Part shown: piece after piece, positions 56,087 to 64,000 of the stretch | Layout of the letters: each line of letters opens with the position of its first letter | How positions within the stretch are numbered: position 1 is the stretch's first letter | Source: Rosistilla oblonga | GTDB taxonomy: Bacteria > Planctomycetota > Planctomycetia > Pirellulales > Pirellulaceae | Direction of reading: 5' to 3' | Length of the DNA: 64,000 nt | Assembly: GCF_007751715.1 (NCBI RefSeq) | Contig: NZ_CP036292.1 | Span: forward strand, 5,153,339 to 5,217,338 | Notes under the pieces: model-generated | Database searches by the model: none | Told to the model about the DNA's origin: nothing | What the model saw: only the letters and a program-made list of their open reading frames with translations | Position numbers and translations under genes: made by a program

Positions 56087-56545
56087 AATTATTCTGCCAT
56101 GTCCCATGTCGAACCACGGATCGATCGATGCGGATCGTTTGGCAGAATAATGGGGGCAGAATGATAAGAGGGAATAGCGAACAACCAACCTCATCTTCCG
56201 CCGGCACATCACACCAAAATTATTCTGCCTCCATCATTCTGCCACTTCCCATGCTGGACTACGGATCGATCGAGGCGACTCGTTTGGCAGAACAATCGGG
56301 TCAGAATGACAAGAGGGAATAGCAAACAACCAACGTCAACTCCCGCCGGCACACACAAAAATCATTCTGCCTCCATCATTCTGCCACTTCCCATGCCGGA
56401 CTACAGATCGATCGATGCAGCTCACTTGGCAGAATAATGGGGGCAGAATGATAAGAGGGAATAGCGAACAACCAACCTCATCTTCCGCCGGCACATCACA
56501 CCAAAATTATTCTGCCTGCATCATTCTGCCACCATCATTCTGCCA
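56087..56545. repeat. Approx. 143-bp repeat with ATTATTCTGCC inverted boxes, three copies
   Basis: The mark GGCAGAATAAT or a variant begins at 56141, 56286 and 56428. Bases 56141-56230 and 56428-56517 are identical. Each copy holds the composite box ATTATTCTGCC-N3-ATCATTCTGCC and its inverted form GGCAGAATAAT-GGG-GGCAGAATGAT around a core with GGATCGATCGA. The 8-mer ATTCTGCC occurs eight times forward and four times exactly in reverse. Confidence 0.9.
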
Positions 56546-56629
56546 CTTTCCATTCGGGGACCACGGACCCGTTAGCACACAGCCAAGTCTCGCTGCCGTC
56601 TGCCGCCCAAGATTCTTCGGCTAACAAGA

Positions 56630-57667
56630 TCATTCCTGCGATGCAGTTGGCGTGATGAATCGATCGTCGAAGACGCGGGCGGCCGAGACCTTGTCGGCAT
56701 CGACAAGTTCGATTTCGACCATTTGATCGATCAACGTCTGCCATCGCGCGGCGGTCATCTGGCCCAGCGGCGCGGCGGGATCTTCGCGATCGCATAACGG
56801 GCGAATCTGCTCTGCCCCAAAAGCGAGCGCGCCGGCATCCATGTCGGGATTGATCGAATCGATCACAGCGTTGGTTTCCGCCGGGTCGTCGAGATACTTC
56901 TGCCAACCGCGAGCGCTCGCCCGCACGATTCGCTGGGCCAGGTCGCTCTGCGTATCCAACGTCTTGCGGCTCGCAACCAGCACGCTGGCGTACGGGTTGT
57001 ATCCGATCTCGGAGACCATCAGCGTGACCGGATCGGCTCCCTGCTGTTTGGCGACATAGGGCTCGCTGAAGATGTAAGCCTGTTGGGCGAACCGTTTGTT
57101 CGCCAAGAAGGGGCCGATGCTGCCGGGATAGGCGATCGTTTCGACGCCGGTCAGCGGCAGATGCTTCTGCATGTATTGAAAGAACGCCGGGCCAGTTCCG
57201 ATCGCCAACGTGACGTCTCGCAAATCGGCCAGCTTCGAAATCCCCGATTCGCGATGGACCATGATGCATCGCGGCGTGTTCTGGATCGGTGCGAACAGCG
57301 CGACAACCTCCGCACCGGCTTGATGGCCAAACAGGACGCGATCGGCATTGGTCACAGCAAATGCGGCTCGCCCCGCCGCAACCGACTGGACGACCGGGAC
57401 GTTTGGCCCGCCGGGCAACAACGTCACCTCGAGCCCTTCGTCGGCGAAGAAGCCATGCACGTCGGCCGCGTAATAGCCGCCATGTTCGGCTTCGGGGAAC
57501 CAGTTCAATTGCAGCGACACCTGCTGCAATCCGGACGCTTCGGAGGTCGATCCGCCGGCCGAAGAATCGCTGCTGGACGAACAGCCCGACAACAGCAACG
57601 CGATGCAAATCATCAGCGACACGGATTTCAATCGCGCAGCGGTTATTGGCGACAACGTTCGATTCAT
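56630..57667 (-). CDS. NMT1/ThiY-like ABC transporter substrate-binding lipoprotein
   Basis: 345 residues from ATG 57667 (a TTG lies two codons upstream). Lipoprotein signal with lipobox LLLSGC. Mature part is the NMT1/ThiY periplasmic binding fold: VSLQLNWFPEAEHGGYYAADVHGFFADEGLEVTLLPGG, AGRAAFAVTNADRVLFG, LADLRDVTLAIGTGPA. The LNWFPEAEHGGYYAA start is typical of proteins that bind pyrimidine precursors of thiamine. No permease or ATPase gene is in view, and no TPP riboswitch was seen upstream; the substrate is therefore an inference. Confidence 0.85.
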   Translation of the reverse strand: MNRTLSPITAARLKSVSLMICIALLLSGCSSSSDSSAGGSTSEASGLQQVSLQLNWFPEAEHGGYYAADVHGFFADEGLEVTLLPGGPNVPVVQSVAAGRAAFAVTNADRVLFGHQAGAEVVALFAPIQNTPRCIMVHRESGISKLADLRDVTLAIGTGPAFFQYMQKHLPLTGVETIAYPGSIGPFLANKRFAQQAYIFSEPYVAKQQGADPVTLMVSEIGYNPYASVLVASRKTLDTQSDLAQRIVRASARGWQKYLDDPAETNAVIDSINPDMDAGALAFGAEQIRPLCDREDPAAPLGQMTAARWQTLIDQMVEIELVDADKVSAARVFDDRFITPTASQE

Positions 57668-57689
57668 ACTCAAGATTCCAAGATGTGAA

Positions 57690-60326
57690 CTATTGGCCAG
57701 CGGCGAGATTCCATGTCCCCTCGCCGATCAGAACCGCTTGATTTTGTAGGGTCAGCTGGGTCGGCGAATCGCGATGAACGGACGACTGCATCAACACGTC
57801 GCCGTCGATTTGCAGCGACAGCGGAGGCAAATCATCCGCGGGAGCGGAAAATCGCGAAACGACAAACTTCGGTCGGCCGGTGGGAGCTTGATATTGTAGC
57901 GCGAACAACGACCGCGTGGGATCGCAGAGGACCGACAGATTTTTCCAATCCAACAACGACTCCCGCTGCCATGTTTTCCGCAGCGCGATCAAGTCGCGAT
58001 ACCACTGCCAGATCGCGGCGTCTTTGATCTGAATCGACTTGGATTTCGCAAACGCATCGCCGTGGCTCGGCGCGATCGCACCTTTCCATTGGTGATGCGG
58101 GTATTCGTTGCGACGACCGCGGTCGACGGCGCGTCGCAATCGCGGATCGCCGAAGTCGACAAAAAACATGAAGGGTGCGTCGCACGCGTACTCCTCTCCC
58201 ATGAAGATCATCGGGATCGATGGATAGAGCATCAGCAACGGGATCGCGGCGCGTTGGGTTTCGGTCGAGGTGAGTTGATGGAAGCGGGAGCCATGCGGAT
58301 GGTTGCCAACACAATCGTGCGTCTGCAAACCGCAGATCAGCGATGGCAAAAACGAGAAGTCTCCCTCGGCGTGCATCTGACGGCGGACTTCGCTATCGAT
58401 CCGCGTGACCTTGGGCCCGGTGTGCAGGTAGCCGTGCTGCAACGCTTCTTCGATGTCGCTCGCTCCAGCGTAATGGCGATGCGCGAGATTGATCTCCGGA
58501 ACGGTGTGGGAATAAATCGCGTGCATGATATCGTCGGCCCAGATCGCATCGTAGGCGGTCCCGTCGGTCGGCGAGACGAGCGCGTGATCGTAGATGTTCG
58601 CTTCACCGATCAAATGAATCGGGCGATCGACGGTGCCAGCAAAATCGGTGACCGCGTGACGGATGCTGCGGAGGATCGGCTGGTCGCTGTCGTCGAACAT
58701 GAAATGGACCGCATCCAAACGCAAACCGTCCAGATGGTATTCGCGCAGCCAATAGATGGCGTTCTCGATCACAAACCGCCGCGCCGCTTCGCTATTCTCG
58801 CCGTCGTAGTTAAACGCGTCGCCCCAAGGCGTGTGGTGTCGCTTGGAGAAATAGGGACCGAAGTCGTGCAGGTAGTTCCCCTCGGGCCCCAGATGGTTGT
58901 AGACGACGTCCAAGATCACCGCGATTCCGGCGGCGTGACAGGCGTCGACGAAGCGTTTGAAATCGTCGGGCGTCCCGTAATTTTCAGTGGCTGCGTACAG
59001 TTGGACTCCGTCGTAACCCCAGTTGCGCGAGCCCGCACACTGGGCCAACGGTAACACTTCGACAGCGGTAATCCCTAGCGAGACAAGCTCTTCGATCCGA
59101 TCGATCGCCGCCAGATAAGATCCCTCGCTTGTAAAGGTTCCGAAGTGCATTTCGTAGATCACCAGGTCGCTTTTCGCGACGCCGCGATAGTCCGCATCGT
59201 GCCACGGATATTTGCGATGATCGACGACCATCGAAGGGCCGTGAACGCCTTGCGGCTGGAATCGCGAAGCGGGATCGGGCCGGCTGACACGATCGTCCAA
59301 CGAGATCTGATACCGATCGCCGCCACCGATTCCGCGGACCGTGCGATGGAAGTATCCATCCTCGTCGGGCTGGATGCGGAAGCGTTGGACTTCGTCGCCG
59401 TTCTGCTTTTCGATCGCCAGTCGCCCCGCGTAGGGAGCCCAGATATTGAAGTGGGTCGCGTTGCAGGAGACCGGGACTGCGCCCAGCGGATCGCTGGAAC
59501 GAGACTCTTGTTTTTCGGGCGGCACGAGTTCGAACCAACGACATCCTTCCAAGACACCCGACGTCGCTCGAGCCTCCGACAGATAGAATCGATCCAACGT
59601 ATTGCCGGTGCGGTGCGCTGCATAAACTGTCGACGCGATCTCCGGTTCGGCATTGCCAACGACGATCGTGCGATATCCCGCGAGGAAGACCTCCAAATCG
59701 TTGCCACCGTCGCCAGCGAAGACAACTTGATCGCGATCATTGCCGCTGCGATCCAACCACCACTGCAAGGCGTAGGCTTTGGAAAGTCCTGCCGGCAGGA
59801 TGTCGACCAGCCCTTCGCCCCAATGGAGATTGAAACCCGAGATCACATCGCAATCGATCCCCGAGTCGCGCAGACGGCTTTGAATCGTGGCAACCGTCGC
59901 TTGCAGCGTCTTTGCTTCGGCGAAGTAGCTGATCTTGAACTGGTTCTGTTTTTCGGTGGCGCGGAACCGCAGGTCGACGAGATCTCGCAACAGGTAGGAG
60001 ACGTCGTCGGTCGCAAAGCTGGCGAAGTTCGCTTCCAGATGCGTTTGGAAGTCGGGCAGGTAGTCGAAGCCACCGTCGTCGTTGCGGACAACGATCGTCG
60101 TGCCGCCATCGCAGATCGCGACTTCGGGTGCCGGAATCTGAAACGCCTGCAACGCTTCGATCATCGCCGCTCGATCGCGCCCCGTGACGGGAATCACTTG
60201 CACGTCGTTGTCTCGCAGATTTTCGAGCAAGGTTTGCAGGTCGGCGATGTGAGTCGGATCGTCTTGCAGCGGCAGCAGCGTACCGTCCAGATCGGTCGCG
60301 AGGATCGAGCGGGGGCGAATGGGCAT
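57690..60326 (-). CDS. Fusion of a HAD sucrose-phosphatase-like domain and a TreZ-type trehalohydrolase
   Basis: 878 residues, cytoplasmic. Residues 1-270: HAD-IIB phosphatase of the sucrose-6-phosphatase type, with nucleophile motif LATDLDGTLLP (D12, D14), VIPVTGRDR, GLVDILPAGLSKAYALQWW and VVFAGDGGNDLEVF. Residues about 285-878: malto-oligosyltrehalose trehalohydrolase (GH13, with N-terminal CBM48-like part): YEMHFGTFTSEGSYLAAIDRIEEL, NWGYDGVQLYAATENYG, YNHLGPEGNYLHDFGPYFS, nucleophile Asp about 538 in DGLRLDAVH, acid/base Glu about 575 in IGEANI, Asp about 671 in THDCVGNH. TreZ releases trehalose from maltooligosyltrehalose. No treY or treS is in the window. The fusion suggests linked sucrose and trehalose compatible-solute metabolism. 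Confidence 0.88.
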   Translation of the reverse strand: MPIRPRSILATDLDGTLLPLQDDPTHIADLQTLLENLRDNDVQVIPVTGRDRAAMIEALQAFQIPAPEVAICDGGTTIVVRNDDGGFDYLPDFQTHLEANFASFATDDVSYLLRDLVDLRFRATEKQNQFKISYFAEAKTLQATVATIQSRLRDSGIDCDVISGFNLHWGEGLVDILPAGLSKAYALQWWLDRSGNDRDQVVFAGDGGNDLEVFLAGYRTIVVGNAEPEIASTVYAAHRTGNTLDRFYLSEARATSGVLEGCRWFELVPPEKQESRSSDPLGAVPVSCNATHFNIWAPYAGRLAIEKQNGDEVQRFRIQPDEDGYFHRTVRGIGGGDRYQISLDDRVSRPDPASRFQPQGVHGPSMVVDHRKYPWHDADYRGVAKSDLVIYEMHFGTFTSEGSYLAAIDRIEELVSLGITAVEVLPLAQCAGSRNWGYDGVQLYAATENYGTPDDFKRFVDACHAAGIAVILDVVYNHLGPEGNYLHDFGPYFSKRHHTPWGDAFNYDGENSEAARRFVIENAIYWLREYHLDGLRLDAVHFMFDDSDQPILRSIRHAVTDFAGTVDRPIHLIGEANIYDHALVSPTDGTAYDAIWADDIMHAIYSHTVPEINLAHRHYAGASDIEEALQHGYLHTGPKVTRIDSEVRRQMHAEGDFSFLPSLICGLQTHDCVGNHPHGSRFHQLTSTETQRAAIPLLMLYPSIPMIFMGEEYACDAPFMFFVDFGDPRLRRAVDRGRRNEYPHHQWKGAIAPSHGDAFAKSKSIQIKDAAIWQWYRDLIALRKTWQRESLLDWKNLSVLCDPTRSLFALQYQAPTGRPKFVVSRFSAPADDLPPLSLQIDGDVLMQSSVHRDSPTQLTLQNQAVLIGEGTWNLAAGQ

Positions 60327-60454
60327 AGGTGGGAAAAATCAAATGCGAGTAGGGAGGAGCATGGTTTGCGAAGCGGTCTACCTGACCGTAGCATATTCCT
60401 CTCGCGGCGAGTAGCGCAGGGGAGCGTCGGATCATCGCAGCGGTTGGCAGCGAC

Positions 60455-63400
60455 TTAGGCTCCGCGGTTGAGATGCTCCAACATCGCTTCGACCTCGTCC
60501 TGCAATTCGTCCAACAGCGCTCGGCACTCAGCCAATTTGTTGGCACGCGCGAGTTCTTCGAGTCGAATCGAAACCGCCACCACGCGACTGGCGGCAAAGA
60601 CGTCGGCGGATCCTTTTAAGGTATGGGCTGCACGCGCCAACGATTTGCAGTCTCCCATCTGCAAGGCGTGATGGATCTGATCGATCAGGATCGGGCCTTC
60701 CTGACGCATCGCGCTGGTCAGCGGTTCCAACAGTTCCCAGCCGCCGTCGATTCGTTCGATCGCATGCCGCAGGTCGACGATCTGAGTCGGATTTGCCAGC
60801 TCCAATGGCGGCAGAAAGCGTTCGGGAGCCGCGGCGGCAGTGGGAGGTTCGCGGTCGAAAACCCCAGCGATCACAGCTTGCAATTGCGATGGATTGATCG
60901 GTTTGGAAATGTAATCGTCCATGCCGGCGTTGAGACAACGCTCGCGATCACCATCCATCGCCGCGGCGGTCATGGCGATGATCGGTGTATGAATTCCCAG
61001 ATGGCGATCGCGGACTCGGATCTCCAGCGTCGCTTCGACGCCATCCATCTCCGGCATCTGCAGGTCCATCAGGACAAGGTCAAAGGGTTGGCGAGCGACC
61101 TCCATGACGGCTTCGATCCCGTTCCGGGCCAACGTGACATTGTGCCCCTCGCGGCTCAAGAACCCGATCGCCACGCGTTGGTTCACCAATCCATCTTCCG
61201 CCAACAGAATGTTCAATGGACGCTGATTGCCGCCGGGTTCTAGCGAAGGAGTCGACGCGGCGTGGTGGCTGCGAATGTCCATCGCGTCGAGAATCGAATC
61301 GAACAGATCCGACTGCAGCACCGGCTTGGTAAGATAACGCTGAATTCCCATTTCGCGGCACCGCTGCGAATCGTCGGCTCGCGCGGCCGAGGAGATCATG
61401 ATAATCGGCAGCCCCTTCAACAGCGGCGACTGACGAATACACTCGGCTAACGCAAATCCATCCATGTGCGGCATCATGCAGTCGAGCAGCACCAATCGAT
61501 AGGGATCCTCGGTCGACGCGGCCCGTTGCAGTTCGGCCAATGCCGCCGGAGCGCTGGCGACCAGCGTGGGGTTCAACTGCCAAGCATCCAGCATCTCGCC
61601 GAAGATCTGACGATTCGTGTTGTTGTCGTCGACGACGATCGTCGGGAGGCCACGTAGGCTGTCGAGATTTTCGGTCGGAGCCACGGCCGCATCGGCCAAC
61701 AGGAACTCCGCCGTAAAATAGAAGGTCGTGCCGACGCCCACCTGACTGTCGAGCCAGATGTTGCCGTGCATCAGATCGACAAGGCGAGCGGAGATCGCCA
61801 ATCCCAAACCGGTGCCGCCGAACTGCCGCGTGGTCGAGACGTCGGCCTGGGCAAACTCTTCGAAAACCGTCTGCACCTTTTCGCTGGGAATCCCGATCCC
61901 GGTATCGCGAACGGCAAACTGCAACCGAATCGCACCGGCGTCGAGGGCTTCGAGCGGCAGATGCGATTGACCGTTCGCCAGCGGATTGGTGATCGCGATC
62001 ACTTTGGGATCGTCGGCGTTGGTGACTTCGACAACCACCTCGCCCTGCTGCGTAAACTTGATCGCGTTGCCGACCAGATTCACGACGATCTGTCGCAAGC
62101 GGACCGGATCGCCGGCGACTTGGTTGGGGAGATGGGGATCGATTCGGCAGGCGAGTTCCAAGCCTTTTTCGGCAGCTTTGACGGCAAGCGTTTGCACCGT
62201 GCGGCCGACGCAATCGCGAAGGTTGAACGAGGTCTCTTCGAGTTCGAGTTTGCCCGCTTCGATTTTGGAGAAGTCGAGGATGTCGTTGATGATCCGCAGC
62301 AGCGAATCGGCGGAATCCTTGATCGTCCGCAAGTAATCGCGCTGCTCGATCGAAAGGTTGGTGTGAGCCATCAGGTCGGCCATCCCGATGATCCCATTCA
62401 TCGGCGTGCGAATTTCGTGGCTCATGTTCGCCAGGAAATCACTCTTCGCCTGGTTCGCCGCGTCGGCCGCCTCCTTGGCTGTTTTCAACTCCTGTTCGGT
62501 CCGTTTCAGATCGGTGACATCGCGAGTGATCCCGAAGGTCCCGACGATTCGGCCGGCATCGTCGCGGAGCGGCATCTTGGTCGACGAGCACCAACTGTCG
62601 GGGCGATCGGCCCAGGTTTCGCGTTCGATCTCGGCGACCATCGGCACGCCGGTCTCCATGATCTCCAGCTCGCTGGCCCGGGCGTTGGCCGCGTGTTCGC
62701 TGGTGAAGATATCGGCATCGGTCTTGCCGACGGCGATCTCCGCGTTTTTCCACTGAAACTTCTTCGCCATGCTGCGGCTGATCCGGATGAACCGACTGTC
62801 ACGATCTTTGAAATAGATGCTGTCGGGGATATTGTTCAGCAGTGTATTCAGCAGATAGCGAGCTTTCTCCAGGTCTTGGTCCAAATGCTTCCGCTCGGTG
62901 ACGTCCCAGAACAGCAACTGCACGCCGGTAATTTTTCCCTGTGCGTCGCGGACGGGAGCTTTGACCCGTTCGATCCAACACTCGTTCCCATCTTTCGCCA
63001 GATAGGGTTCGGTGTCGTGCAGAACGATCCCTTCGCGGATCACCTGTTGATCGTCCAGCTGGTACGCCTTGGCGAGATGTTCCGGGAAGATATCAAAGTC
63101 GGTCTTGCCGCGGAGTTCCTGCAACGTCATCTGATGCAGTTGAAGGTAGCGTTCGTTGGCGAACACTCGGCGGCCGTGCAAATCCTTTAAGACCAAATTG
63201 ATCGGCAAGTTGTCGACCAGCGTGTGGTACAGAATCCGCGTCTCTCCCAGCGCCGAACTCGGATCTTGGGAGTCGATAAAAATTTCGCTCGGTTGCTGCG
63301 GCGGCAGCTGAGAAAACGTCGATTCAGCCGCTTCGGCGCGGCGAGCAATCTGATCCCAGGCTGCCAGCAATTCTTCTTCATCGGCAAAACCGTCGGTTTG

Positions 63401-63469
63401 TGCGACGAGTCGAGAGCGCACCTTTTGCAGTGCGGATTGCAGATCGAAAGGGCCGGTGGGATCGGTCAT
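60455..63469 (-). CDS. Hybrid sensor histidine kinase, PAS-PAS-HK-REC-REC-HPt
   Basis: 1004 residues from the ATG at 63469. Two PAS domains ([54 protein letters not shown]), H-box [12 protein letters not shown] with His about 351, catalytic ATPase ([36 protein letters not shown]), receiver 1 with Asp about 662 ([11 protein letters not shown]), receiver 2 with Asp about 802 ([11 protein letters not shown]), and C-terminal HPt with His about 949 ([10 protein letters not shown]). No transmembrane helix is visible, so sensing is likely cytoplasmic via PAS. It is a complete BarA-type phosphorelay; no cognate response regulator is nearby. Start is not supported by a strong ribosome site. Confidence 0.93.
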   Translation of the reverse strand: MTDPTGPFDLQSALQKVRSRLVAQTDGFADEEELLAAWDQIARRAEAAESTFSQLPPQQPSEIFIDSQDPSSALGETRILYHTLVDNLPINLVLKDLHGRRVFANERYLQLHQMTLQELRGKTDFDIFPEHLAKAYQLDDQQVIREGIVLHDTEPYLAKDGNECWIERVKAPVRDAQGKITGVQLLFWDVTERKHLDQDLEKARYLLNTLLNNIPDSIYFKDRDSRFIRISRSMAKKFQWKNAEIAVGKTDADIFTSEHAANARASELEIMETGVPMVAEIERETWADRPDSWCSSTKMPLRDDAGRIVGTFGITRDVTDLKRTEQELKTAKEAADAANQAKSDFLANMSHEIRTPMNGIIGMADLMAHTNLSIEQRDYLRTIKDSADSLLRIINDILDFSKIEAGKLELEETSFNLRDCVGRTVQTLAVKAAEKGLELACRIDPHLPNQVAGDPVRLRQIVVNLVGNAIKFTQQGEVVVEVTNADDPKVIAITNPLANGQSHLPLEALDAGAIRLQFAVRDTGIGIPSEKVQTVFEEFAQADVSTTRQFGGTGLGLAISARLVDLMHGNIWLDSQVGVGTTFYFTAEFLLADAAVAPTENLDSLRGLPTIVVDDNNTNRQIFGEMLDAWQLNPTLVASAPAALAELQRAASTEDPYRLVLLDCMMPHMDGFALAECIRQSPLLKGLPIIMISSAARADDSQRCREMGIQRYLTKPVLQSDLFDSILDAMDIRSHHAASTPSLEPGGNQRPLNILLAEDGLVNQRVAIGFLSREGHNVTLARNGIEAVMEVARQPFDLVLMDLQMPEMDGVEATLEIRVRDRHLGIHTPIIAMTAAAMDGDRERCLNAGMDDYISKPINPSQLQAVIAGVFDREPPTAAAAPERFLPPLELANPTQIVDLRHAIERIDGGWELLEPLTSAMRQEGPILIDQIHHALQMGDCKSLARAAHTLKGSADVFAASRVVAVSIRLEELARANKLAECRALLDELQDEVEAMLEHLNRGA

Positions 63470-63959
63470 GGAAGATCTATCGCGCTGGCAGGATACTTCG
63501 CTTGGAATCTTTGCCGCAGTGTACCATCTGCGGTGCCGCTTGTACTCATCATCTGTATTACAAATCGGGGCGGAGCAGTGTTTCAATTTGAGCTATCAGC
63601 TGGCACGCGATAGCGTCCGGTTCTCTGGCCAACGCCGCGCTGCCGCGGGCTGGCGAATTCGCCCGAGCTGAAACACTAAATTGCCCTGCATTTCAAATAT
63701 AGGACAGAGTCTCGCAGGTGACAGCAAAACCATCGGCGATCGGTTTGCGCCGCCGCGATCTCTCGCCCGCGGAAGTCGCCCAGCTCAGGTGCCCTTCTAT
63801 TTGACTCCGCTTCGGGCGAATCGTTCACTCAAAAAGGCTTCTCGCCCTATTTACCATACCAGCCCCCGTCGCCGAGGGGGCCTGATTGTTATTGCCTCGC
63901 GATTCCCGTTCCTGCTACACTCCGCCCCCCAATTGTCTCGTCTATGCGGAGGGTCGCGC
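63470..63959. other. Intergenic region before the last partial gene
   Basis: About 490 bases with promoters for the leftward kinase and the rightward partial gene. GC-rich hairpin-prone stretches occur (for example GCCCCCGTCGCCGAGGGGGC near 63875) but no T tract. No gene seen. Confidence 0.4.
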
Positions 63960-64000
63960 GTGCTCCGAAACTACAAAATCCGAACCAAACTGCTGATCGC
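63960..64000 (+). CDS. Start of a probable methyl-accepting chemotaxis or HAMP-type sensor protein, cut by window end
   Basis: From a GTG with GGAG about 9 bases upstream, 13 codons are visible: LRNYKIRTKLLI is the typical cytoplasmic N-terminus before the first membrane helix of chemoreceptors and sensor kinases (KIRTKLLI). Only the beginning is present, so the type cannot be decided. Confidence 0.45.
   Translation, partial: MLRNYKIRTKLLI

Larger units (their letters stand above)
55007..56629. other. Repeat-rich intergenic region
   Basis: 1.6 kb between the A2M gene and the ABC-type lipoprotein gene. It contains three repeat families, listed separately. Long open frames run through it on both strands (up to 179 codons) but change composition with the repeat units and are treated as non-coding. 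Confidence 0.75.

Noticed and set aside
57668-57760. TPP riboswitch before the ThiY-like lipoprotein
   Set aside because: The upstream DNA is the end of the TreZ fusion gene and lacks the THI-box core CTGAGA.
61766-63190. 474-codon plus-strand open frame
   Set aside because: Antisense to the hybrid kinase, a shadow of its third-position GC bias.

Overview
The window looks like a piece of a planctomycete chromosome, most likely Pirellulaceae (Rhodopirellula/Rosistilla-like). The reasons are protein families typical of that group: DUF1549/DUF1553 and DUF1501 pairs, DUF1592/DUF1552 pairs, DUF4332, ECF sigma with FecR-LamG partner, sulfatases, and CXXCH (not CXXCK) NrfA. Assignment is by recognition of families and motifs; no database search was run.

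0-16.5 kb (mostly minus strand): a guanidinium exporter (Gdx/SugE) behind a guanidine-III riboswitch; a very large SMC/YhaN-like ATPase carrying two DUF4332 helix-hairpin-helix modules; a sugar-phosphate isomerase-like TIM barrel; an alpha/beta hydrolase and mtnA; a secreted squalene-cyclase-like repeat protein; and a tightly packed type II secretion/pseudopilin operon (gspG-H-I-J-K, a PilM/PilN-type fusion and a PilO-like protein) with no secretin, ATPase or platform gene in view.

16.8-31.1 kb: tRNA-Ala(GGC), then a block for sulfated-polysaccharide use: an exported beta-propeller/ECF sigma/FecR-LamG operon facing left, and DUF1592, DUF1552, sulfatase and two GH50-agarase-like proteins facing right. 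A recombinase-associated HTH remnant and a short copy of the tRNA-Ala 3' end lie at the far edge, so the block may be an old island at the tRNA. 31.2-42.1 kb: PSD1/DUF1501/ROK operon, then a sialic-acid set (AGE-type epimerase, NanM-like mutarotase, GntR regulator, exo-sialidase) in which two promoter regions share an almost identical inverted-repeat operator.

42.4-49 kb: a TacT/TacA-type toxin-antitoxin pair, a DUF1772 membrane protein, nrfHA (ammonifying nitrite reductase), a secreted hydrolase, and a zeta-like toxin module bracketed by a 67-bp duplication of the hydrolase gene's 3' end. 49-64 kb: a 2002-residue alpha-2-macroglobulin, 1.5 kb of layered repeats (230-bp, 36-bp and about 143-bp families), a ThiY/NMT1-like lipoprotein, a sucrose-phosphatase/TreZ fusion, a hybrid histidine kinase, and the first codons of a probable chemoreceptor.

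Main limits: start codons are chosen by eye from ribosome-binding sites and signal peptides; codon or GC statistics, structure folding and homology searches were not possible.
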